64,000 bases of DNA, taken from Sphingopyxis sp. GTDB lineage: Bacteria; Pseudomonadota; Alphaproteobacteria; Sphingomonadales; Sphingomonadaceae. Location: contig NZ_JAIBES010000137.1 in NCBI RefSeq assembly GCF_019459305.1, forward strand, positions 1 through 64,000, in the 5' to 3' direction. Positions 24,122 to 32,086 of the stretch are shown in pieces (position 1 is the first letter of the stretch; every line of letters starts with the position of its first letter). The translations under genes and the position numbers were made by a program. Under the pieces are notes generated by a model that did no database searches, was not told where the DNA came from, and saw only the letters and a program-made list of their open reading frames with translations.

Positions 24122-26113
24122 ATGCAATGCTACCGGGTCGTCAAGCCGGTCCAGGGGACGGAACAATTCGCGCCTCAAGCGGGTTTGAAGGTAAATCTTA
24201 AGCCCTCATCAGGCAGTTATAGCCATGGCTCAAACCACAACTCGGCAGTCGTCGCGTCACTCGAGAAAAGGGTGCTAGCGCTTCAGAACATCATCCTCGA
24301 GATGATCGCCAAGGGCAAACCTCTGGCCGACACCGCCTCGCGGCTGTGCCTTGAAGCGGAGAAGCTGGCTCCAAGCGCGATTTGTTCGATCCTGACAGTC
24401 GACGACCGCGGCATTATCCACCCCCTCGCCGGTCCAAGCCTTCCTACCGCATATTCTGCAGCGCTTGATGGTATCAAGATTGGCCCCACCACGGGATCTT
24501 GCGGCACCGCCGCCTATCTGCGGTCCGAGGTAACGGTGACGGACATCGAAACGGACTCGCGTTGGGCTGATTATCGGCATCTGGCCTTGCCGATCGGGCT
24601 TCGCGCCTGCTGGTCCAGCCCGATCCTTGACGCGGCTGGCGAGGCGTCCGGCACGTTTGCATTCTACTATCGCGATTGCCGGGGCCCCACCGAAGCCGAA
24701 CGAGAAATCGTCCGGCAATGCGTCCACCTTTGTGCCATCGCTCTCGACCGCGAGCACCGCATGCATGTTCATCGACAGCGCGCCTTCACCGACGCGCTCA
24801 GCGAGCTGCCAAATCGCGCCGCGTTCAATGCGGCGCTGGGCACACTCGATTGCGGCACGCCAGGCGATTGGGCGCTTTTCATCATTGATCTCGATAATCT
24901 GAAGGTCGTGAACGACACCTTTGGTCATCATGCCGGTGACTGCCTCCTGAAGGTCGCAGCGCAGCGCATAGCCAACGCGGTTGCGCCGGATCCGGCCTTC
25001 CGGATTGGCGGCGATGAATTTGCAATCATATTGCAGTCCCCGAACACGCTGGCGGATCTCGAGCGGACGGCCGAGAATATTCTCGCTGTCCTCGCCGAAC
25101 CGGCTCAGTGCGCAGACCATATGATTGTTCCACGCGCCACAATCGGCGGCGCTGCCCTGTCCCCCGGCGACCGGGTCGCGGAGCGCGTCCGCCAGAATGC
25201 CGACTACGCCCTTTATCATGCTAAGGACACCGGGCGCGGAGGTTTTGTGCGCTACTGGCCTGGCCTCGGGACAAATATTACGCGTCGTCTCGGAAGTATC
25301 CGCGATGTCGATGCGGCGCTCCGCGATCATCGGATTGACGCTTATTATCAACCGGTCGTGCGGCTCGACACGCGTGAAATCGTCGGTCTCGAGGCCTTGT
25401 GCCGAATGCGCATCGGCAGCCAGGTCGTTGCGGCCGCCGATTTTCAGGAAGCGACCAATGATGTCCACGTCGCGATGGCGATGACGGCGCGCATGATGGC
25501 GATCGTGGCGGCAGATGTCCGCGCCTGGCTCGACATGGGCATCCCGTTTCAGCACGTCGGCCTCAATGTGTCTTCGGCGGACATGCATGGGGGCATGCTC
25601 GACCGTCGCCTGGCCGACGCGTTCGGACACGAAAATGTCCCGCTCGAGCATGTGATCCTCGAAGTGACCGAAATGGTTTATATGGGCGAAGGCGACCGCA
25701 TCGTTCAGCGCGCAGTCGAAGCGCTGCGCGCCAAGGGTCTGCGCGTCGCTCTGGACGACTTCGGCACCGGCTATGCCTCGCTCACTCACCTGCTGACGGT
25801 GCCGGTCGACATCATCAAGATCGACAAAAGTTTCACTGCCCGCCTTGCGCCGGGTGACGCGAGCCTGGCCATCGTCGAAGGTCTCCTCCAGATTGCGAGC
25901 AAGCTCGATATCCGAGTTATCGCCGAGGGTATCGAGACGGAAGGCCAGGCACGACAACTCCGTGCCGCAGGCTGTCACCTTGGGCAAGGTTACCTATATT
26001 CGAAGGCTGTCGATCGCGATGCGACGACGGCGCTGCTCTTGAGACATGCCCAAGGCCTGACGCGCCCTGCGCCGCTGCAAGCCCGGGCTCGTAAAGCCAT
26101 GCCTCGTCGCTGA
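24122..26113 (+). CDS. GAF-GGDEF-EAL c-di-GMP signalling protein
   Basis: Bifunctional-type protein of 663 aa. A GAF domain covers about residues 45-215 (GPTTGSCGTAAYLRSEVTVTDI), a GGDEF domain about 220-385 with intact signature RIGGDEFAI near 300, and an EAL domain about 395-645 with GLEALCRM, EVTEMV, DDFGTG and IDKSF, plus AEGIETEGQA. Both active-site motifs look complete, so it may make and/or hydrolyse cyclic di-GMP in the cytoplasm. The start at 24122 is the farthest supported one; a GGAAC-N17-GGTT sequence at about 24158-24183 lies inside, so a later non-ATG start is possible. No gene is coupled to it. Confidence 0.9.
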   Translation: MQCYRVVKPVQGTEQFAPQAGLKVNLKPSSGSYSHGSNHNSAVVASLEKRVLALQNIILEMIAKGKPLADTASRLCLEAEKLAPSAICSILTVDDRGIIHPLAGPSLPTAYSAALDGIKIGPTTGSCGTAAYLRSEVTVTDIETDSRWADYRHLALPIGLRACWSSPILDAAGEASGTFAFYYRDCRGPTEAEREIVRQCVHLCAIALDREHRMHVHRQRAFTDALSELPNRAAFNAALGTLDCGTPGDWALFIIDLDNLKVVNDTFGHHAGDCLLKVAAQRIANAVAPDPAFRIGGDEFAIILQSPNTLADLERTAENILAVLAEPAQCADHMIVPRATIGGAALSPGDRVAERVRQNADYALYHAKDTGRGGFVRYWPGLGTNITRRLGSIRDVDAALRDHRIDAYYQPVVRLDTREIVGLEALCRMRIGSQVVAAADFQEATNDVHVAMAMTARMMAIVAADVRAWLDMGIPFQHVGLNVSSADMHGGMLDRRLADAFGHENVPLEHVILEVTEMVYMGEGDRIVQRAVEALRAKGLRVALDDFGTGYASLTHLLTVPVDIIKIDKSFTARLAPGDASLAIVEGLLQIASKLDIRVIAEGIETEGQARQLRAAGCHLGQGYLYSKAVDRDATTALLLRHAQGLTRPAPLQARARKAMPRR

Positions 26114-26548
26114 TCCGAATGCCCGGCGACAGATATATGTCTGACTGGACAGGATTGTCGTCGTGATGCGAAGTTCCGGGATCGCCAGCCACTCTGGCCT
26201 TTCCTGCGATCGGAAGAGTTGCCGAGGTGTTGCATCAAAACAGCCCGGAAAAGTCGCGTCTCGCTGGCGCGGCCTGTATCTTGGTCTGCTACTCACCCCG
26301 GTATCTCCCGCGCGCTATGTCACGGCGACGGTTACGCTTGCGCCGCAGCGGAAGGCAAAATATATCGCAGCGGCCGCCATCGCGAGGAGAAGGACCATCT
26401 TCATAGCGCAGCGGCGGTCAAGCTGATGCGCTTTGAGCACTTGGTCAGATGTGGCTGGTGGCGGCAGTCGGCTCTTGGACGCCGCTAATCCAAAGCCGTC
26501 AGCCGAGCGAGCATTTTGAACGCCTTGGCGGGCACGGACCGATACAAG
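26114..26548. other. Intergenic stretch without a clear gene
   Basis: About 430 bases after the GAF-GGDEF-EAL gene. Short open frames exist on both strands but show no recognisable domain and no ribosome sites at credible distance. No repeat or RNA gene was recognised. Confidence 0.5.
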
Positions 26549-26573
26549 GGAACGATTGCTGCAAAGGGTCGTA
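26549..26573 (+). promoter_or_regulatory. EcfG-like promoter of entericidin gene
   Basis: GGAAC (26549-26553), 16 bases, CGTA (26570-26573): close to the general stress response promoter GGAAC-N16/17-CGTT, placed about 43 bases before the entericidin start. One mismatch in the -10 element. Confidence 0.5.
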
Positions 26574-26581
26574 GTCTTCAG

Positions 26582-26602
26582 CGGTGGGCAGTTCGCCCAC
26601 CG
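26582..26602 (+). other. Perfect hairpin in entericidin leader
   Basis: CGGTGGGC (26582-26589) and GCCCACCG (26595-26602) are perfectly complementary around AGTTC. The hairpin ends just before the GGGAG ribosome site of the entericidin gene, so it may stabilise the short mRNA or influence translation. Confidence 0.5.
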
Positions 26603-26615
26603 TGGGAGAAAGAAA

Positions 26616-26750
26616 ATGAAGAGGCTTCTGACAATTTTCGTGCTTGGCAGCTCGATGCTGGCGCTATCTGCTTGCAACACTGTTGATGGTGCAGCGAAAG
26701 ATGTCGACTCGGTTGGCGACTGTGCTGATGGAGTTAAGGGCAACTGCTAG
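26616..26750 (+). CDS. Entericidin A/B-family small lipoprotein
   Basis: A 44-aa lipoprotein. MKRLLTIFVLGSSMLALSAC is a signal peptide ending in a lipobox (LSAC) with the lipidated cysteine at residue 20; the mature part NTVDGAAKDVDSVGDCADG matches the entericidin pattern (NTxxGxGxDxxxxG). It would sit in the envelope. Entericidin genes are commonly stress- or stationary-phase-induced; the EcfG-like promoter and hairpin upstream fit that. GGGAG lies eight bases before the ATG. No partner antidote gene is next to it. Confidence 0.85.
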   Translation: MKRLLTIFVLGSSMLALSACNTVDGAAKDVDSVGDCADGVKGNC

Positions 26751-27409
26751 GGCGGCGCGGACTAATTGGCGTCGACCTACATTCGCGTTTCAATGGAAAG
26801 CCGCCGAACTGAGTTTGTCGGTTTGGATGGCAGGACGGCGAAAAGCGGCCCAGCGAGGCCTCTGCCAAGAAATCGCTGCCGAGGCGAAGGGCGACAAAAT
26901 CTACGGTGCGCGCCCCACCGTAGGCGACGTGCGCCGTGATGTCGAAGCCGAGACGCGTGCGCTCGCTCTTAGACGTCTGCAGCGCAGAGATCTGGGCGAC
27001 CGGATCGGACGTATCATGCACCGAAAGCACGGTCGGCTTTTGCATGCAGCTCACAAAGCGCACCGGCCACTCGTGCCGGGCCAGTCTTCATTCCCGGGGA
27101 ATATTATAAAGGCTCGCCCACTTGCGGCGGTCGCGGGGTTTTCTGTCCATGTCCAAATAGTCTGGGCAGATAGGAAAGTGACAGAGTTTTGCGTGGATCG
27201 GCGCAATCATCGATGTATTTCCGGCTAGCGAGCGCCGCGGCGAATTGAAACTCTGCAGCCATAAGCACAGCCTTTCGGCTCAGGCGCAAGGATCATCTCG
27301 AACGCACCCGCCGTCTGATCAGCATCGCGTCGCCACCGGCAACGCCGCCAATTGACCGTAGATGACGGTTGCTGCGCCCACCGCACAGACGCGCTTACTG
27401 CTGAATGAC
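26751..27409. other. Intergenic stretch, possibly relic
   Basis: About 660 bases. A minus-strand open frame around 26790-27063 reads FVSCMQKPTVLSVHDTSDPV and LGFDITAHVAYGGARTVDF, which looks protein-like but matches nothing I can name and has no convincing start. It may be a degraded gene. Confidence 0.35.
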
Positions 27410-27435
27410 GGAACCGTAAGAACCGGACCAGCGTT
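27410..27435 (+). promoter_or_regulatory. EcfG-type promoter
   Basis: GGAAC (27410-27414), 17 bases, CGTT (27432-27435): a full match to the alphaproteobacterial general stress sigma factor consensus. It lies 29 bases before the start codon of the small acidic protein gene. Confidence 0.65.
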
Positions 27436-27463
27436 GCTATCACGTCACGCAGGAGCCAGTACA

Positions 27464-27769
27464 ATGATCGCCGATTCCAAAAACACTGACGCGCCGGAGG
27501 GGGTAAATCGGGCACAGGATGACGAGGACGCGCAGGCACAGTTTGTCGCCGAAGCGGCCCGCAGCGAGCACCCGTTGGCGGACAGCAAAAAACCAGCGTC
27601 CAGCGATGAGACCGACGACGTGCAAGACGTCGTTGATCACATGCATCAGATGGAACGCTCTGGTCGGATCGACATGGACGCATATCGCGGCGAACGCAGC
27701 GATGACGACGAGCCAGGTCAGCTCGGCCCGGGCGGCGACGAAGACGAAGGGCCGCGAGGTCCTGAGTGA
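27464..27769 (+). CDS. Small acidic stress protein, function unknown
   Basis: A 101-aa, strongly acidic, probably disordered protein: MIADSKNTDAPEGVNRAQDD at the start, DETDDVQDVVDHMHQMERSG in the middle and a C-terminus rich in D, E, G and P (GQLGPGGDEDEGPRGPE). No domain is recognised. The ATG at 27464 has AGGAG at ideal distance. A full EcfG-type promoter immediately upstream places it in the general stress response. Interaction with a basic partner or hydration/DNA protection is conceivable but not shown. Confidence 0.7.
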   Translation: MIADSKNTDAPEGVNRAQDDEDAQAQFVAEAARSEHPLADSKKPASSDETDDVQDVVDHMHQMERSGRIDMDAYRGERSDDDEPGQLGPGGDEDEGPRGPE

Positions 27770-28002
27770 CGTCATCGCGTCGTCGCATCGTTGAAAGACG
27801 TTCTGCTGGGCGGCACCGTTGGCGCCTGTATTTGGTATAGTCGCGACGCTCAGGAGAATTCCGAAAATCAAAGTTTTGACGGCGGAGGCGATCGCGAGCG
27901 CTGCAGCGCTCGCCAGAATTTTGCCGGTGGCCTGCGAATGGCGGGGGTCTAAATCACCCAAGAGATGGCGATGCCGATGCCAGCGATGGACTTCTGAGCA
28001 TT

Positions 28003-28029
28003 TGAGGGCGGCGGGCGCTCCCGCCCTCA
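28003..28029. terminator. Strong hairpin between convergent genes
   Basis: TGAGGGCGG (28003-28011) and CCGCCCTCA (28021-28029) pair perfectly. It lies between the stress gene and the convergent PilZ gene and may terminate either. No T-tract. The rest of the gap 27770-28092 shows no gene. Confidence 0.45.
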
Positions 28030-28092
28030 CCTGAGCCCGCTGCGAGCCGATTGCCAGGTCGCCAGCATTTCGCCACCCCGGCCCTAAAACTA

Positions 28093-28743
28093 TCACACGC
28101 CAGCACGTGCGAGTTTGCCCGTCGACCCAAGGTCTTGCAATGAAAACGGGGTTAGCAAAGAAATACCTGCCTGCCCCTCTTGCGACCAGCGCACAACGCC
28201 TTCGCGTTCGCCAATAATGCCGAGGACAAACTTCACTCTCAGGCCTTCTTGCAGGCTGCCATCATGGCGGACCATCAGGCCGCGCAGCGAAATATTCTCT
28301 ATCTGAACGTTTCGCGTCCCAAACTCACCCCTGGCAATGGCCTCGGTCGAGCAATGAAGGCGTAGCGGACGGTCGCCGCCCCGGACGCTGTCGGCGAACA
28401 GCCGCACCAATGTGGCCGCACTGTCGATCGGATAGGCAAGCTGCACGCCGCAGTTTTGGCCGTCGTGCCACACGACTTTTCCCTTCAGCCGAATGGCCTC
28501 GGACAAATCAATTTGCAAGTCCGCGCCGGGAGCGATGCGCAACTGGATAGCGAGCATTAGCCCTTCATCGGAAATATTGAGAACCCGCGCGAAGCCCTCT
28601 TCGCCCGCCACTGAAACGCGCGCGACACGAAAGACGCTGCGCTGACGGGGCTGCGAACGCTTGTCGTCACCCGGCGATTGATCGTCGGTAATCGACCCGT
28701 GCCACGGATCGCTGCCGTACGTGTTTAAACTGTGCGTGTTCAT
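28093..28743 (-). CDS. Tandem PilZ-domain protein (c-di-GMP effector)
   Basis: Cytoplasmic protein of 216 aa with two PilZ-like units. The first (about residues 32-115) has the arginine-rich RQRSVFRVARV and NISDEGLML, matching the RxxxR and [D/N]xSxxG cyclic-di-GMP contacts, and ends in CGVQLAYP. The second (about 125-205) has ENISLRGLMV and GVVRWSQEGQAGISLL but its arginine motif is less clear. It is a likely reader of the c-di-GMP made and removed by the GGDEF/EAL proteins nearby. Stands alone between convergent and divergent neighbours; output target unknown. Confidence 0.82.
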   Translation of the reverse strand: MNTHSLNTYGSDPWHGSITDDQSPGDDKRSQPRQRSVFRVARVSVAGEEGFARVLNISDEGLMLAIQLRIAPGADLQIDLSEAIRLKGKVVWHDGQNCGVQLAYPIDSAATLVRLFADSVRGGDRPLRLHCSTEAIARGEFGTRNVQIENISLRGLMVRHDGSLQEGLRVKFVLGIIGEREGVVRWSQEGQAGISLLTPFSLQDLGSTGKLARAGV

Positions 28744-28856
28744 CCAATGCCCCTTCCAACGGCAAAGTTAAAGGTGCTGCGGGGAATTGATAGCTGTGGG
28801 AACTACCACAGCGCCAAGTCATGAAATCTTTAAACTTATGCGGTGACATGGCCGCG

Positions 28857-29543
28857 TTACTGAGCGCGATTGTCCGCGTCCTGCTTTGCATGCCTCGACA
28901 GGTCGAGCGTCCGCTCCGCTTTGGCGACCAGCGCGACAACCTCGGCGATGCTTTTCAGCCGCAGCTTGGTCAGCGCATTTTTCCGGTGCATCTCCACGGT
29001 TCGCACACTCAGGCCGAGATGATGGGCCGCCAACTTGTTCGGGGATCCGTCGAGCAAGGTTGCAACGACATCCTTTTCACGCGCCGACAGGGAATCGAGC
29101 AGCGCGCGGGCGTGTGATCGTGCCGCCGCGGTTTCCTGAAGCGCGCCCAGCATGCCAAAGGCTGCTGACAGCGCCTGATCGAGCAACCCGCTTTCGAAAG
29201 GTTTCTCCAGAAACTCGATTGCGCCCATCTTTACCGACCGCACCGCCGTCGCGATGTCCCCATGCGCGGTCATCATGATCACCGGCCACAACACATCGCG
29301 GCAGCGCAATTCTACCAGCATCTGGAGACCGTCCATTTTCGGCATGCGTAGATCGAGCAGAATGGGCGCCGGCTTTAACGTCGGCAAATGATCGAAAAAA
29401 TCGTCCGCTGCCGCAAATGGCCACGCCCGAATATGGGATGTGCCGAGCAAGAAATGGAGTGACTGACGAACGTCAACGTCGTCATCGATCACATAGACGT
29501 TTCGGCCAGACGATCCGTCCGGTTCGTCCCGAATTTCGATCAT
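28857..29543 (-). CDS. fixJ: FixJ-type response regulator
   Basis: Two-component response regulator of 228 aa: receiver domain with acidic pocket VYVIDDDVDVRQS (about residues 15-27), phospho-acceptor aspartate in ILLDLRMPKMDG (about 59-70), threonine in MMTAHGD and lysine in FLEKPF; then a LuxR/FixJ helix-turn-helix with LSAREKDVVATLLDG, NKLAAHHLGLSVRTVEMHRKNALTKL. The ATG at 29543 has AGGTG just upstream. The cognate kinase is probably the PAS-histidine kinase at 32087-33619, separated by the GGDEF-EAL/BLUF pair. It may control those c-di-GMP genes, which start divergently about 180 bases away. Confidence 0.9.
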   Translation of the reverse strand: MIEIRDEPDGSSGRNVYVIDDDVDVRQSLHFLLGTSHIRAWPFAAADDFFDHLPTLKPAPILLDLRMPKMDGLQMLVELRCRDVLWPVIMMTAHGDIATAVRSVKMGAIEFLEKPFESGLLDQALSAAFGMLGALQETAAARSHARALLDSLSAREKDVVATLLDGSPNKLAAHHLGLSVRTVEMHRKNALTKLRLKSIAEVVALVAKAERTLDLSRHAKQDADNRAQ

Positions 29544-29720
29544 CGATTCACCTGCAATGGCAACTGCTGTGGCTGGAAGGCGGTGCGCCCTACACACATT
29601 ACGGCGAAGGTTAATAATGGTTGCATGCGGCGCCCCGCAATAACCCGACCTAGCCCTTGCAGTATCTGTCGTGCATGCCGGACGCTTGAGGCATATGAAT
29701 GCCGCCGAAGGGGGAACAAG

Positions 29721-31658
29721 TTGCGATCGCAGGACTATATCGAGGAGCCCGGCACCGAGACCTCGCAAGCTTCCTATCGCCGCCTGGCGATTGCGCGGTA
29801 CAATATTTTGGACAGCGCCGCCGAGCGCGATTTCGATAATCTGACCGTGCTCGCAGCTAAGGTGTTCGGGGCCAGTTTCGCCGCGATCAGTTTTATCGAT
29901 CGCACCCGGCAATGGTTCAAAGCCGAACACGGCCTCGGTGTTGCCGAGACCCCAATCGAGCAATCCTTTTGCGCGCACGCGCTTGAAACTCCCGGTATAT
30001 TCCTGGTCAAGGACGCCTCCCTGAACCCGATGTTTGGCGCAAATCCGCTCGTGACCGGTCATCCCCATATCCGCTTTTATGCCGGCATGCGGGTGCTTGC
30101 GAATGACAGGACACCGATCGCCGCAATATGCGTGATGGACCCGGTGCCACGCCCCGACGGCTTGACCGAAGCCCAACGACTGACGCTGCAAATTCTAGCG
30201 TCGCAGGTCGAATCGCTGCTTGAACTGCGGCATGCCGTAATTCTGCAAAAGCAGCAGGTGGCGCTGCAAAGGACGTTGTCGCGGCAGCTTCGGCACATGT
30301 CGAACCACGACGAACTGACCGGTTTGCCCCGCCGCAACCTGTTCCGCGAAAAGCTCGATGCGGCGCTGGAAGAGGCCAAGCGATCGGGGCGCCGTGCGGC
30401 GGTCATGACCGTCGATGTCGACCATTTCAAACAGATCAACGATAGTTTTGGCCATGATGTTGGCGACGCGCTGCTCTGTGCCTTTGCTAAACGGTTTCGG
30501 GCTGCCACGCGCAAAACCGACACCGTGGCGCGTCTTGGCGGCGACGAATTTGGGCTCGTCATTCCCGACATCGGCCCCAGCGACGACCTGAAAATGCTCG
30601 TGCGTTCGCTAGGTGATCGCTTGCACAAACCGTTCAAGCACAATGGGCGGGTCATCGATTGCGAGGCCAGCATCGGTGTCGCAATCTATCCTGACCACGC
30701 GACCTCCGCCGACGATTTGATCAAGTGCAGCGACCTTGCTCTGGCCGCTGCCAAAAGATCGCGCGGCTGCTCGGCCATCTTTTCGCTCGCGATGGCGGAG
30801 GATTTCGACCGTCAGGCGCGTATACTTGAGATCGCGCGTGCGGCGATCTCCGCAAATGAATTGATCCCGCATTATCAGGCCAAGGTGAGCCTGGCGACGG
30901 GCCGGATCGTCGGCTTTGAAGCATTGGCCCGCTGCAAACAGGCTGGCGCGCCGCCGCTGCTGCCCGAAATGTTCGCGCACGCCTTTAGCGACGGCAAACT
31001 CGCGGCTGATATCAGTCGGCAAATGCTGGCGCAGGTGCTCGATGACATCCGGCACTGGGTCGATGTCGGCGCCGCGTTCGGCCATGTCGCGATCAACAGC
31101 AGCGCGACCGATTTCAAAAGCGATGATTTTGGCGAACGGCTGCTGGACGCTATCGACACCCGCGGACTGGACCCGGCGATGATCGAACTTGAAATCACCG
31201 AAGGCGTCTTCCTGGGACGTGGGACCGAGCAGGTGACGCGGGCGCTGGCGTTGCTAAGCGAGCGCGGGGTGCGCATCGCGCTCGACGACTTCGGGACGGG
31301 CTTTGCGTCGCTGACCCATTTGAAGCAATTTCCTGTCGATGTAATCAAGATCGACCGCTCGTTCGTCGCTGGCGTTGCGACCCGCCCCGACGATGCGACC
31401 ATCGTGCGGGCGCTGATCGGGCTCGGGAAAAGCCTGGGGATCGAAACCGTGGCCGAAGGCATTGAAACGGTTGAGCAGGCGTCCTTCCTGCGCCGTCACG
31501 GATGCGATCTGGGGCAAGGTTTTTTCTACTGCACGCCTGCCCCGGCAGCCGACGTTCCGTCGCTGATCAAGCGAGCGATGCCGGATTATATGCCGGCGAA
31601 ACTTCACATGCCTGCGAAACATCCAACAATGCGCGGAAGCCTCTCGCTGGCATGCTGA
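29721..31658 (+). CDS. GAF-GGDEF-EAL protein coupled to BLUF
   Basis: Protein of about 645 aa. GAF domain about residues 20-175 (FGASFAAISFIDRTRQWFKAEHG and EQSFCAHAL are typical of the GAF form in sensory cyclases), GGDEF domain about 185-360 with intact RLGGDEFGL, EAL domain about 370-625 with GFEALARC, EITEGVF, DDFGTG, IDRSFV and AEGIETVEQA. Both enzyme sites look intact. A TTG at 29721 with GGGGGA upstream is the best start because it precedes the conserved part; upstream in-frame ATGs lack ribosome sites. Its stop overlaps the BLUF gene start by seven bases, indicating coupled translation and probable joint action. Confidence 0.87.
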   Translation: MRSQDYIEEPGTETSQASYRRLAIARYNILDSAAERDFDNLTVLAAKVFGASFAAISFIDRTRQWFKAEHGLGVAETPIEQSFCAHALETPGIFLVKDASLNPMFGANPLVTGHPHIRFYAGMRVLANDRTPIAAICVMDPVPRPDGLTEAQRLTLQILASQVESLLELRHAVILQKQQVALQRTLSRQLRHMSNHDELTGLPRRNLFREKLDAALEEAKRSGRRAAVMTVDVDHFKQINDSFGHDVGDALLCAFAKRFRAATRKTDTVARLGGDEFGLVIPDIGPSDDLKMLVRSLGDRLHKPFKHNGRVIDCEASIGVAIYPDHATSADDLIKCSDLALAAAKRSRGCSAIFSLAMAEDFDRQARILEIARAAISANELIPHYQAKVSLATGRIVGFEALARCKQAGAPPLLPEMFAHAFSDGKLAADISRQMLAQVLDDIRHWVDVGAAFGHVAINSSATDFKSDDFGERLLDAIDTRGLDPAMIELEITEGVFLGRGTEQVTRALALLSERGVRIALDDFGTGFASLTHLKQFPVDVIKIDRSFVAGVATRPDDATIVRALIGLGKSLGIETVAEGIETVEQASFLRRHGCDLGQGFFYCTPAPAADVPSLIKRAMPDYMPAKLHMPAKHPTMRGSLSLAC

Positions 31659-32062
31659 TCTCGACGCTCTATGTGAGCCGCAGCCTCATCGAACCGGCGC
31701 GCGCAACGGCCGCCGTGGCCGATTTGGTGGAGGCGTCGATCGCAAACAATCTGCGCCGCGACATAAGCGGCGCATTGTTGTTCACCGGGGATCACTTCGC
31801 CCAGATAATGGAAGGCCCCGAGGATAACATCGCGGCACTGATGACGTCGATTGAGCACGACGAACGCCATCAGAGCGTGACGGTTATCCGTCGTACGCCG
31901 ATCCGCGAACGAAAATTCCAGGATTGGGCTTTGGCGTACAATGGGCCGTCGTTGTTTATCGCACGCCACGTTGCGCGCGTGTTGGCAAGTCCGCCCGGCG
32001 TGGACAAGCAGCGCACCGCGCGCTGGCTGACCGATATGATGTTGGAACTCATGACTGTGTGA
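31652..32062 (+). CDS. BLUF-domain blue-light photoreceptor
   Basis: Short BLUF protein of 136 aa: an FAD-binding blue-light sensor with about 95 residues of core and a short helical C-terminal cap. Key residues: flavin tyrosine Y7 in STLYVSR, asparagine N33 in SIANNLRR and glutamine Q51 in GDHFAQIMEGPED; W in KFQDWALAY near residue 93. The N-to-Q spacing (18) is standard, while the Y-to-N spacing is two residues longer than in PixD/AppA. It overlaps the end of the GGDEF-EAL gene by seven bases. As it has no output domain, control of that enzyme in trans is the inferred role. It is convergent with the kinase gene, 24 bases away. Confidence 0.88.
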   Translation: MLISTLYVSRSLIEPARATAAVADLVEASIANNLRRDISGALLFTGDHFAQIMEGPEDNIAALMTSIEHDERHQSVTVIRRTPIRERKFQDWALAYNGPSLFIARHVARVLASPPGVDKQRTARWLTDMMLELMTV

Positions 32063-32086
32063 CATCAGGCGAAGGCGGCGCCTTGG

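Noticed and set aside
24275-25987. 570-codon minus-strand open frame
   Set aside because: Antisense shadow of the GAF-GGDEF-EAL gene, a common effect of high-GC codon use.
27440-28096. Minus-strand frame containing a hydrophobic, signal-like stretch around 27830-27880
   Set aside because: No start codon with a ribosome site before the hydrophobic stretch, and it runs antisense across the EcfG-controlled small gene.
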